Assembly: GCF_007753095.1 (NCBI RefSeq)
Contig: NZ_CP036348.1
Coordinates: forward strand, 186,001-250,000
DNA from: Rosistilla carotiformis
GTDB lineage: Bacteria; Planctomycetota; Planctomycetia; Pirellulales; Pirellulaceae
DNA length: 64,000 bases
Direction of reading: 5' to 3'
Shown here: positions 8,724-17,045 of the stretch, piece after piece
Layout of the letters: each line of letters opens with the position of its first letter
How positions within the stretch are numbered: position 1 is the stretch's first letter
Notes under the pieces: generated by a model
The model's input: only the letters and a program-made list of their open reading frames with translations
Told to the model about the DNA's origin: nothing
Database searches by the model: none
Position numbers and translations under genes: made by a program

Positions 8724-9842
8724 ATGAACGGAAAAGTAAACGGGGCGATGATTGGGCTGGGGTTTGGAGCTGAGTTTTTGCCGATCTATGCGGCGCATCC
8801 TCAGGCGAACATCGGGGCGATCTGCCGCCGCAACGCTGCCGAACTGGAGAAGACGGGGAATCAGTTCGGGATCGAAAAGCGATACACCGACTACGACGCC
8901 GTCCTTGCCGATCCCGAGATCGATTTTGTCCACATCAACAGCCCGATCCCCGACCACGCCTGGATGACGCTCAAGGCGTTGGACGCGGGCAAGCATGTGA
9001 TGTGCACCGTTCCGATGGCGACGACGATCGAGGATTGCCAGAAGATCGTCGAGAAGGTCAAAGCGACGGGGCTCAAATACATGATGGCCGAAACGGTTGT
9101 CTACAGCCGCGAGTATCTGTTCATCAAAGAGATGTTCACCAAGGGAGAGTTGGGGAAGATCCAGCACTTGGCCGCTTCGCATCCGCAAGACATGGACGGC
9201 TGGCCAAGCTATTGGGAACAGATGATCCCGATGCATTACGCCACGCATGCGGTCAGTCCCTGTCTGGGCTTGGTCGATGGACTGGCAGAATACGTCAGCT
9301 GCTTCGGGTCGGGAACGGTCCGCGACGACATCGCGGAGAAGTCGGGGAACAAGTTCGCCGTCGAAAGTTGTCACATCAAGGTCAAGGATAGCGATCTGAC
9401 GGCGCACATCTGGCGATTCTTATACGACGTTGCTCGACAGTACCGCGAGAGTTTTGATGTCTACGGAACGAAGAAGAGTTTTGAGTGGACGCTTGTGGAA
9501 AACGAACCGCACGTGCTTCATACCGCCAAGAAACCGGAGCCGGAGATTGCGGAGAAGGTGGAGGTGCCCGATTATGCCCATCTGTTACCCGCCGAGATTC
9601 AGAAGTTCACGCAACCGGCGGAGATTCACGATTCCGAACACCTCTCCTTTATCCAAGGTGGCGGTCACGGCGGTTCACATCCGCACTTGGTGCACGAGTT
9701 CGTTTCGGCATTAAAGGAGGATCGCGATCCGATGCCCAATGCGGTGACCAGCGCCAACTGGACCTGCGTTGGAATCTGTGCGCATCAATCGGCGCTTCGC
9801 GGCGGTGAGATCGTTCGCCTGCCCGAGTTCACATTGGGCTAA
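8724..9842 (+). CDS. Gfo/Idh/MocA family oxidoreductase
   Basis: 372 aa NAD(P)-dependent sugar/polyol-type dehydrogenase. The N-terminal Rossmann fold begins GAMIGLGFGAEFLPIYAAHP (GLGFGAE nucleotide loop). AICRRNAAELE follows, then the family motif DAGKHVMCTVPMATT. That segment corresponds to the usual EKP motif (EKPxA), here CTVPMA, so the common catalytic Lys is absent. The C-terminal domain contains HSHPHLVHEFVSAL-like residues (GGHGGSHPHLVHEFVSALKE). Divergent from the XylR-like regulator. The substrate is not predictable. The absence of the EKP Lys leaves open a non-classical reaction. Confidence 0.85.
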   Translation: MNGKVNGAMIGLGFGAEFLPIYAAHPQANIGAICRRNAAELEKTGNQFGIEKRYTDYDAVLADPEIDFVHINSPIPDHAWMTLKALDAGKHVMCTVPMATTIEDCQKIVEKVKATGLKYMMAETVVYSREYLFIKEMFTKGELGKIQHLAASHPQDMDGWPSYWEQMIPMHYATHAVSPCLGLVDGLAEYVSCFGSGTVRDDIAEKSGNKFAVESCHIKVKDSDLTAHIWRFLYDVARQYRESFDVYGTKKSFEWTLVENEPHVLHTAKKPEPEIAEKVEVPDYAHLLPAEIQKFTQPAEIHDSEHLSFIQGGGHGGSHPHLVHEFVSALKEDRDPMPNAVTSANWTCVGICAHQSALRGGEIVRLPEFTLG

Positions 9843-9875
9843 GTCGTCGCCCATATTCCCGTTGCAGATTGTCGC

Positions 9876-9892
9876 CTTTCGTTCCGCGAAAG
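9876..9892. repeat. Short hairpin in a 467-base gene-free interval
   Basis: CTTTCG-TTCCG-CGAAAG, a 6-bp stem, in the stretch 9,843-10,309. The shape resembles the small dispersed hairpins common between planctomycete genes. A 62-codon frame at 9,928-10,116 has no family features. I see no other gene in this interval. Confidence 0.3.
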
Positions 9893-10309
9893 TGCGCTCG
9901 CCCTAAGCGTCTCTATAGCGATTCAAGGTGAGATTCATTCGTGCACATCCTTTGTTGGTTGAGTTCACGACACACCTCGCTCCCGAACGTGAAACGCTGC
10001 AACGATCCTCTTGTTTTTTGGGCCTGTACCGTTGCGGGTGGAGCAAGCGCCCTGCGTTTGCGTTTCCACTTTTCGTGCAACAGATTCGCTATCGCGCCGT
10101 GGATTTAGATCGGTAATCGGAATTTGAAACGATCGAGTTGGTGAAGGGCACTGTTGATTCGGTACCGGACGTGATGGTGTGACTGTCGGATGATTGGCAG
10201 ATTCTCCGCATTACATTCGGAACCTGCAGATTCAATCTGTCGGACGTCGCCACCACGCCTTTGCGTTGGACAGCTTGCCGCGAGGTGATTTCTCGAGACG
10301 GCTAGGCGT

Positions 10310-11440
10310 TTATTGCTCGGCTTCGCTTCCGTTGGGGGGAAGCACGGACCGGCAGAGATCGATGGTGTTGCCGAAACCCAGCGCGTAGGCCTCTTTTGAA
10401 AACGTGGCAACGTTGCCGGTGGGCTGCATCGCACCGATGAGCATCCCGTCGTCATCGCGTCCGGTCGTTTGGAATTCGTATAACGGATGGGCGATGTACA
10501 TGCCTTGGTCGTCGAGTCCGAGGATCTCTTCGATCGAATGGACGCGGCGTGAACCGTCGTCGTAGCGGCGGAGCTGAATCACAAGATGGACTGCCGACGC
10601 GACTTGGCGTCGGGCGACATGGACGGGCATGTCGACGCCCGACATCAGGCACATCGTCTCTAGGCGAATCATCGCGTCCAGCGGTGTGTTGGCGTGCGTT
10701 GTTGTCAACGCACCGGCGTGTCCCGAGAGCATCGATTGGATCATGTCCAACGCTTCACCGCGTCGAACTTCACCGACGACGATCCGGTCGGGACGCATCC
10801 GCAGCGAATCGACAAACAGATCTTGAATGCTGACCCGCCCGCGACCATCGGGGGCGGCGGGTTGCGCTTCCAGATAGACGGTGTGGGGTTGATGCAACTG
10901 GAGCTCGGAACTGTCTTCGATAACGACGATCCGTTCGTGCTCGGGGATCGACGCCGAGAGCGCATTGAGCATCGACGTCTTGCCGGTGCCGGTGCCTCCG
11001 CTGATGATCGTGTTCTTGTGAATCTGCACCACGATCTTTAGGAATTCCGCGGCAGCGGCGCTCAGGCTGCCCCAGTCGACCAAAGAATCCAAGTTGAACG
11101 TCGAGCGTTTGAACTTGCGTATCGAGACGTGCGGCCCGCCTCGGGAGCTGGGAGGGATGATCACGTGGACGCGGGATCCGTCGGGCAGGCGAGCGTCCAT
11201 GCTGTGGTTGTCGCGGTCGACGATTCGGTTGACAAATTCCGCGATGTTGCGTACTGCGGCCATTAACGAAGCTTCGTCGGGAAACCGCAGTTCCGACCGA
11301 TACAAGCGGCCCGCCTTTTCAAAGAAGATCGTTTCGTGGCCGTTGATTAGAATTTCTGATACGTCGTCATCGTCCAGCAGAGGTTTGATAGGCAACAGAA
11401 AGTGTCGCGTCGTCTCTTCGTAAATCTTGATCGTTTCCAT
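10310..11440 (-). CDS. Solitary CpaF/TadA-type ATPase
   Basis: 376 aa secretion ATPase without an adjacent tadB/tadC on its own strand. It starts with the ATPase N-terminal domain (LLDDDDVSEILINGHETIFFE), then [16 protein letters not shown], Walker A GGTGTGKTS, an Asp box (IVVIEDSSELQL), Walker B DRIVVGEVRRGEALD and a His box ALTTTHANT. All the motifs needed for ATP hydrolysis are present. Its C-terminal tail after VIQLRRYDDGSRRVH is longer than in the other two. It is divergent from the pseudokinase-FHA gene, with 92 bases between the two starts. It may supply a retraction or alternative motor to the neighbouring Tad locus (inference). Confidence 0.9.
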   Translation of the reverse strand: METIKIYEETTRHFLLPIKPLLDDDDVSEILINGHETIFFEKAGRLYRSELRFPDEASLMAAVRNIAEFVNRIVDRDNHSMDARLPDGSRVHVIIPPSSRGGPHVSIRKFKRSTFNLDSLVDWGSLSAAAAEFLKIVVQIHKNTIISGGTGTGKTSMLNALSASIPEHERIVVIEDSSELQLHQPHTVYLEAQPAAPDGRGRVSIQDLFVDSLRMRPDRIVVGEVRRGEALDMIQSMLSGHAGALTTTHANTPLDAMIRLETMCLMSGVDMPVHVARRQVASAVHLVIQLRRYDDGSRRVHSIEEILGLDDQGMYIAHPLYEFQTTGRDDDGMLIGAMQPTGNVATFSKEAYALGFGNTIDLCRSVLPPNGSEAEQ

Positions 11441-11532
11441 AAAATTCCCTGCATGAGGTTCGCGTTCGGTTGTATGGGGGATAGAATCAGCGACAGTTGT
11501 AAGGCGATTGTACCCCCTGGCTACAGAGACAG

Positions 11533-13410
11533 ATGATCCAATTGATTCGCATTCACGGGCAGGGAAAGCTTGGCACCTTGCACGAAGGAGCGACTCGGCT
11601 TGGCAAGCGGGTCGCGGTCAAGCAGCTTTCAGCGCACGTTTGCAGCAATTCGCGATTGCGCGATCGCGTCTACGACGCGGCGCGTCGTTGGGCTGGGTTT
11701 TCTCATCGTCATCTGATCGATTACCTCGATGTTGAACAAGATCGCGGCTGGATCGTCACCGAATGGGCTCCGCGATCGGTCGCCGATCTGAACTTCTGTA
11801 CGCCTGCGAGCGCTCTGCGTCTGTTGCGCCAATCGCTCGAAGCGCTCGATTACATTAACAAGGCAGGTTTCTTTCACGGCAACATTAAACCAACGAATTT
11901 GCTGTTGGACGCCGATGATCAAGTCCTCTTATGCGATGGATTCCTGCTGCCGTTGGACGGTCCGGGAATCATTCCCGATGCGGGCACCCCCAAATACCTC
12001 GCTCCTGAGATGACCGGCGACGAGAACGCTGCGGGTGCTGGGATCGATATCTACGCCTTGGGTTTCACGATCCTCGAGTTGCTTGTCGGCGACGATTTCC
12101 CGACGTTGTTCAATGGTGTGCGTGATGATGCCAATCGGAACGACATCGCATGGCTGCATTGGCACGCAAATCCTCAGCTGACGCTGCCACCGACCTGCGA
12201 CATCGTCGAGGAATGCCCGCCCGAGTTGGGAGCGGTGATCGATAAGATGTTGTTGAAGGATCCCTATTCACGCTATCGGTTCGCTGAACAGGCGTTAAGT
12301 GAACTTCCCGCGGAGGTGGCCAATACATCGGTTCGGTCTCCGCAGCCCGCCGCGGTGATCAATCCAATGCCGGTGCGGAAGAGTAGCAACGAATCGGAGG
12401 TGCCGCATCCTGGAGATCATTCGGCAAGCGACGTCCTGACACGCCCCAGTAACGGTGCGGTGGTCGTGATCGCATCGGGGCCGGAAGCCGGCAAGATGTT
12501 CGGTACCGATGCCACTCGTTTTGAAATCGGTTGTGCTTCGGATGCGGACATTCAAGTTTCCACGGAATTCGCAGACGCTGTGGATTGCCGTGTGTGTGTC
12601 AGTCGGGGCAGCGATGGTTGGGTCGTGCAGCGCATCGGGGGAAGTGGGTTGTTTGTCAACCAATCGCCGGTGCGAAGTCGTGCGGCATTGCGGTCCGGCG
12701 ATATCATCCGTTTGTCCTGGCAGGGACCGGATGTTCAGTTCTTCTTGCAAAGCGGCACCCCTTCGATCAACGAACTGGCAACGCAATACCTGTCCGTTCG
12801 AAAGCGTTTGCGGCCAGCGGCGGCGCCGCAAGTCGCGGTAGCGGCAAGTCAGGCTTCGAGACGTCCTGCACCGCAAAAGAAGAGCAGTTTGCGGAAAACG
12901 ATCGTGTTAGCAGATCCTTCGACAGGTTCCCACGCACGGCTGCCGGCGCGCGCGCCGTTCGGAATGGCCGAACCGAGGAAAACGATGGCGGTTTCATCTC
13001 AGGCCCCTCGAGCTCCCGCGGCGCCGGTTGGGCCGGCAGCCCCCGTGGGGCCGGCGGCTTCCAATGCCCCCGCGGGACCGGCACCCAATCGTCCCGCCAC
13101 CGCCGCTCCGATTTCCGCGGCCGCGCAGCCAATGGGGGCTCCAGTCCGCCCCGCGTCAGTGCCCACCGGCCTGCCAACCGAACAGGCTGCATCGGCTGGT
13201 TGGACCGACTATAAAAACTGGGATAAGAAGACAAAGGATCGCGCGATCATTGGCGCAGCTTTGGTTCTCGCGGTGGTTGCGTTTTTGTTGGTTCCCACCG
13301 GAGGCGGAGAGGCGGCGACGCCCGATGACATCGCCAGTGATCCTGGGGAGACGATCGGATTGCATCCCAGCCCGCCCGCTCCAACCAGCAATGACGGCGA
13401 GGGAGAATAA
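11533..13410 (+). CDS. Pseudokinase-FHA membrane protein
   Basis: 625 aa. Residues 1-260 have a Ser/Thr kinase fold: GQGKLG loop (9-14), VAVK Lys30, APE (157-159) and DIYALG. The catalytic HRD motif is HGN (115-117; FFHGNIKPTN) and DFG is DGF (VLLCDGFLL). The catalytic base Asp is therefore Asn and a pseudokinase is likely. A divergent FHA domain follows (about 308-410), then an Ala/Pro-rich linker (APVGPAAPVGPAASNAPAGP region) and a transmembrane segment near 572-589 (AIIGAALVLAVVAFLLVP). It heads the operon leading to the Hsp70-like gene, with its stop abutting that gene's start. Probably a membrane scaffold that nucleates an FHA network (inference). Confidence 0.82.
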   Translation: MIQLIRIHGQGKLGTLHEGATRLGKRVAVKQLSAHVCSNSRLRDRVYDAARRWAGFSHRHLIDYLDVEQDRGWIVTEWAPRSVADLNFCTPASALRLLRQSLEALDYINKAGFFHGNIKPTNLLLDADDQVLLCDGFLLPLDGPGIIPDAGTPKYLAPEMTGDENAAGAGIDIYALGFTILELLVGDDFPTLFNGVRDDANRNDIAWLHWHANPQLTLPPTCDIVEECPPELGAVIDKMLLKDPYSRYRFAEQALSELPAEVANTSVRSPQPAAVINPMPVRKSSNESEVPHPGDHSASDVLTRPSNGAVVVIASGPEAGKMFGTDATRFEIGCASDADIQVSTEFADAVDCRVCVSRGSDGWVVQRIGGSGLFVNQSPVRSRAALRSGDIIRLSWQGPDVQFFLQSGTPSINELATQYLSVRKRLRPAAAPQVAVAASQASRRPAPQKKSSLRKTIVLADPSTGSHARLPARAPFGMAEPRKTMAVSSQAPRAPAAPVGPAAPVGPAASNAPAGPAPNRPATAAPISAAAQPMGAPVRPASVPTGLPTEQAASAGWTDYKNWDKKTKDRAIIGAALVLAVVAFLLVPTGGGEAATPDDIASDPGETIGLHPSPPAPTSNDGEGE

Positions 13411-13413
13411 GTG

Positions 13414-15378
13414 ATGCAGAAAGCCGCAGTGGGATTGGATTTGGGCACGACGATATCCGTCGCCGCTTATGTGGATTCGTCGGGCCAGCCGCAGATCGCG
13501 GCCCACGATCGCGAGCAGGGGTTGGTCCCCAGCGCGATTTTTTTCGGCGATCATGTGATCGTGGGCAACGATGCTGTCGACCTGGGCTACCAAGATTTTG
13601 AAAGCTACGCCGAAGGGTTTAAACGCGATATCGGCAAACCGCACTATCAAAAGCGGGTCCGTTTGTGTGAGGTGCCGGCGGAAGTCTTGACCGGTTTTTT
13701 GGTCGAACGACTTGTCCAAAACGTGCAGCATGAAATAGGCCCGCTCAGCGAAGTCGTCGTTACGGTTCCCGCCTACTTTGATGAACGCCAACGTTCGGCA
13801 ACTCAACGAGCCGTTGCGTTGGCGGGGATCAAGGTGTTGGACATTATCAACGAGCCGACGGCTGCCGCGATCGCTGCGGGGTACCAGCATTTGCGAGAAA
13901 TGAGCGATCAAGCCGTTCGCAAGATCTTAGTTTACGATCTTGGTGGCGGCACGTTTGATGTGACGTTGCTGGAGATCGAAGGTCGCGTTTTCAAGACTCT
14001 GGCGACCGACGGAGATATCTACCTCGGGGGCCGCGATTTTGACGAACGGATCGTGGACCGGATCGCGCAGAGCTTTCTGAACAAGCATGGTGTGGACCCG
14101 CGTTGTGATCCTGCGGATTTGCTGCGATTGAATGCCTTGGCACGCGAAGCAAAGCATGCGTTGAGCCTTCATGATTCGTTTGTCGTTTCGTTTCAGCACG
14201 CCGGACTGATCGACGGCTTTACGCTGACACGCGAGGCATTTGAGCAGGCTGTAGCGCCTTTGATCGAGCGGACAGCGATGACGTGTCAGTCGGTGTTAAG
14301 CGATGCGAACTGCCAATGGTCCGATGTGGATGAGGTGCTGTTGGTGGGCGGGTCCAGCCGAATTCCGCTGGTAGCCGCTCGCTTGCGCCAAGAAACTTCG
14401 CAGCCTGTTACGTTGGCCGAGCAGCCCGACGTGGTTGTTGCTCAGGGGGCGGCCTTGTACGCGGCAATGCGCAGCGAACAACGTTTTCTCGATAGCCAGT
14501 CGCAGTTTGAGGTCGTGAATGTCAATGCACACAGCTTAGGAATTCAAGGCGTCGATTTGGCGACTAAGCAACGGGTCAACCAGGTGATCATTCCCCGAAA
14601 CAGTCCGTTGCCGGCATCGTCGACACAGGTCTTCCGGACCATGGAAGATGGGCAAAAGAACGTGCGCGTCCGACTGTTGGAGGGGGAAAGTGAAAATCCG
14701 GTTTACTGTTCCTCGTTGGGGCAGTGCGTTGTTCATTTGGATCCATCGCTTCCCAAGGGAACCGAGATTCGTGTCTGTTGCAGTTATGATGCCAGCGGAA
14801 CGATTACCGTTACGGCGCAGGTTCCAGCGACCAAGGCATCCGCATTTGTCGAAATGCGACGCGAGGGGTTTGCCGAACTCGAACCGCTGGAAGTTTGGCG
14901 AACCCGGCTAACGATCGGAGAAAACGCGTCGGCGGCAGAGGACGAATCGGACGCTTGGATTGTCGATGCCAGCTTGGGACCCGATTCCAGTATTGGAGAC
15001 TTGTTGTCGCGTTTGGATCAAATCTACGCCCATATCGGAGGACGCGCGATCGAATCAGCAGTTCCTACGGCGGCCGTATCAACGCAGCGATTGATGCGAC
15101 AATCCCTCGCCGAATCGCGGACGTTGCGGCGATTGGTCGATATGTTAAACAAGAAGCAAGCATTGCAGACACAGCCAAAAGAACGTATGCAAATGCAAGG
15201 GCATGTCGCGCGGGCCCGCATGGCGTGGGATCAAGCCAATAAATTGTATCTGCACAGTTGCGTTGGGTTGGGACGCACCTGTTTACAGCATGACCGCGAC
15301 GGCTTCATCGACGATGCGTTGAGCGAGCAATTGGAACAACTCGAACAGTGGATTCGGGAACGAGTGACAAGCGGATGA
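13414..15378 (+). CDS. Hsp70/DnaK-like chaperone in the Tad locus
   Basis: 654 aa. Nucleotide-binding domain: phosphate-1 loop AVGLDLGTTISVAAY, INEPTAAAIAAGY, phosphate-2 loop LVYDLGGGTFDVTLLEI and adenosine motif LLVGGSSRIPLV. A beta substrate-binding domain follows (LGIQGVDLATKQRVNQVIIP). The C-terminal part is helical but lacks the EEVD-like or DnaK lid tail, so it is not housekeeping DnaK. ATG at 13414 chosen; a GTG at 13411 directly follows the preceding stop. It overlaps the J-like gene by ATGA. An Hsp70 inserted among tad genes suggests a dedicated folding or disassembly role, perhaps with the J-like partner (inference). Confidence 0.88.
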   Translation: MQKAAVGLDLGTTISVAAYVDSSGQPQIAAHDREQGLVPSAIFFGDHVIVGNDAVDLGYQDFESYAEGFKRDIGKPHYQKRVRLCEVPAEVLTGFLVERLVQNVQHEIGPLSEVVVTVPAYFDERQRSATQRAVALAGIKVLDIINEPTAAAIAAGYQHLREMSDQAVRKILVYDLGGGTFDVTLLEIEGRVFKTLATDGDIYLGGRDFDERIVDRIAQSFLNKHGVDPRCDPADLLRLNALAREAKHALSLHDSFVVSFQHAGLIDGFTLTREAFEQAVAPLIERTAMTCQSVLSDANCQWSDVDEVLLVGGSSRIPLVAARLRQETSQPVTLAEQPDVVVAQGAALYAAMRSEQRFLDSQSQFEVVNVNAHSLGIQGVDLATKQRVNQVIIPRNSPLPASSTQVFRTMEDGQKNVRVRLLEGESENPVYCSSLGQCVVHLDPSLPKGTEIRVCCSYDASGTITVTAQVPATKASAFVEMRREGFAELEPLEVWRTRLTIGENASAAEDESDAWIVDASLGPDSSIGDLLSRLDQIYAHIGGRAIESAVPTAAVSTQRLMRQSLAESRTLRRLVDMLNKKQALQTQPKERMQMQGHVARARMAWDQANKLYLHSCVGLGRTCLQHDRDGFIDDALSEQLEQLEQWIRERVTSG

Positions 15379-16319
15379 GCGACTTCGACGTTTACCATCA
15401 ATGGTTGGGTATCCCACCGGAACAACAGCCGCCAACGTTATACCAGTTGTTGGGCGTGGCCCGCTTCGAACAAGACCTGGAAGTCATTCGATCCGCAGCC
15501 GAACGCCAATCGCTGCATGTGCGACGTCGTGCCCGAGGTGAATTCACCGACATCGGGCAAGATCTATTGAACGAGATCGCGGAAGCAAAATTATGTTTGA
15601 TCAATCCCGCCCGGCGCGAAGCATATGATCTGACATTGTCGGATTCCAAGCCGTTGTCACCCACTGCCGATACCTCGGAATCATTATCGGATAGTCCGTC
15701 TAAAGGCGAATTCAAAGGGACGGTGGAAGAAATTGTCCCTGCGTCGGTGAAGGCGACTTACATCAACATTGTCTTGAATCAACCAGGACAGCCTCCGCAA
15801 GATCGTTGGGTGATTGGGTACCATCCCAAATGCGATTTCCGCATCGACAGTCCTGTTGTTTCGGGTGTCCATTGCCAGATCAGTTATTCAAATCATGGAT
15901 TAAAAATCACCGACTTGAATTCCACCAATGGCACCTACGTCAATCAGAAACGGATCCGTTCGGCACATCCCGTTCGTCGGCAGGACCTGATCACGTTGGG
16001 GCGGGACAACCGGATTCTGTTACCTGGAAATTTGCTGGGAGGGCAGGATTCGCGAGGCGCGATCTTTGTGGGGAAGGGGCTTGGCAATGAGATTCAACTG
16101 GAATCGCCTACGGTTTCGTTGTTTCATGCGAGGATCTTGCCCGATGGGCCCGTCGCCATCATTGAAGACTTGCATTCCAAAAACGGAACCTTTCTGCGCC
16201 GCGGCGACAGCAAGCCATTGCGAATCCAACGCTGTCGTCTGCAGCCGGACGACATCATCTACTTTGGCACCGTGGATGTGAAGGCTAGCCGGTTGCTGGC
16301 ATCGTGTGGGGCGAACTAG
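15375..16319 (+). CDS. J-like domain protein with two FHA domains
   Basis: 314 aa. Residues 1-90 read as a planctomycete-style degenerate J domain: YHQWLGIPPEQQPPTLYQLL, then helices ending NEIAEAKLCLINPARREAYD, as in DnaJ. The HPD tripeptide needed to stimulate Hsp70 is absent (HVRRRARGE in its place). Two FHA domains follow, the first with GYHPKCDFRIDSPVVSGVHC and DLNSTNGTYVN, the second with GKGLGNEIQLESPTVSLFHA and LHSKNGTFLRRG. The ATGA overlap with the Hsp70-like gene makes translational coupling likely. It probably bridges the chaperone to phosphothreonine-bearing partners (inference). Confidence 0.82.
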   Translation: MSDFDVYHQWLGIPPEQQPPTLYQLLGVARFEQDLEVIRSAAERQSLHVRRRARGEFTDIGQDLLNEIAEAKLCLINPARREAYDLTLSDSKPLSPTADTSESLSDSPSKGEFKGTVEEIVPASVKATYINIVLNQPGQPPQDRWVIGYHPKCDFRIDSPVVSGVHCQISYSNHGLKITDLNSTNGTYVNQKRIRSAHPVRRQDLITLGRDNRILLPGNLLGGQDSRGAIFVGKGLGNEIQLESPTVSLFHARILPDGPVAIIEDLHSKNGTFLRRGDSKPLRIQRCRLQPDDIIYFGTVDVKASRLLASCGAN

Positions 16320-16367
16320 GTCGGCTGCCCTCGTTGTTTTTCACTCGAATCACTCGAAAGTACCATC

Positions 16368-17000
16368 ATGGGACACACCACCAAATTGCTAATCGCTGTA
16401 GGATTGGGCGGACTGGCGGCCGTGTTTAACGCAATTAGTATTTCGCAGAGCACGAAGCCCGTGCAATTCACCACGGTCACCAAAGATATCCGTGCGGGGG
16501 ATAAATTCTCCACCGAGGTCCTCGACTCGATTCCGGTCCCCACGCAATTTTCTGAGTCGTTGAAAAAGTCGGCGATTCCATTTGAAGACATGGCGGTGCT
16601 CAGTGGGCGGACGGCGACGCGCGATCTCATCAAGGGAGAGTTGGTGTTGTGGGTGGATGCGCCGGTGCGGGGGGCCCAATACGATTTACAGGCTGGCGAA
16701 TCCGTGATCGTGGTGGATATGTCGCGAGCCCCGGTCGCATCGATCGCTGTGGGCGAGAGTGTTAGTTTTCGCATCTCCGCGGATAATGAGAGCGAACCAT
16801 TGGAATGGGTGGGACCCTTTCGAGTCGTCAGTGTGGGGGCAAAACGGATGTTGGGGGAACGCAGCGAACAGGCGCGCGAAATTGGAATAGCGGTCTCTGA
16901 AGGTGGCACTGTGGAAGCTAACAAGCTTCAGAGTTTCGTCGATCGTCAAACCCGTGGCACCAACGAAAAGTTTCAGATCCGTGTTCACTCCGGTGTGTAG
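16368..17000 (+). CDS. cpaB: CpaB/RcpC-like SAF-domain protein
   Basis: 210 aa. The N-terminal membrane segment LLIAVGLGGLAAVFNAI is followed by a SAF-type domain (FTTVTKDIRAGDKFSTEVLD, RTATRDLIKGELVLW) typical of CpaB/RcpC, the periplasmic Tad component next to the secretin. It is shorter than many CpaB proteins. It sits between the J-like/FHA gene and the FHA-CpaF fusion, on the same strand. No secretin (CpaC/RcpA) or CpaE was found in the window, so that part must be elsewhere. Confidence 0.72.
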   Translation: MGHTTKLLIAVGLGGLAAVFNAISISQSTKPVQFTTVTKDIRAGDKFSTEVLDSIPVPTQFSESLKKSAIPFEDMAVLSGRTATRDLIKGELVLWVDAPVRGAQYDLQAGESVIVVDMSRAPVASIAVGESVSFRISADNESEPLEWVGPFRVVSVGAKRMLGERSEQAREIGIAVSEGGTVEANKLQSFVDRQTRGTNEKFQIRVHSGV

Positions 17001-17045
17001 CTTGACGTCGAATGTGTGGGCTGCCGTTTTTGTAAGGGGCTTCGT

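Noticed and set aside
9928-10116. 62-codon frame in an intergenic gap
   Set aside because: No binding site, no signal or motif, and composition unlike neighbours; treated as non-coding.
13414-15378. Housekeeping dnaK
   Set aside because: No grpE/dnaJ context, atypical C-terminus and location inside a Tad operon; better called a DnaK-like paralog.
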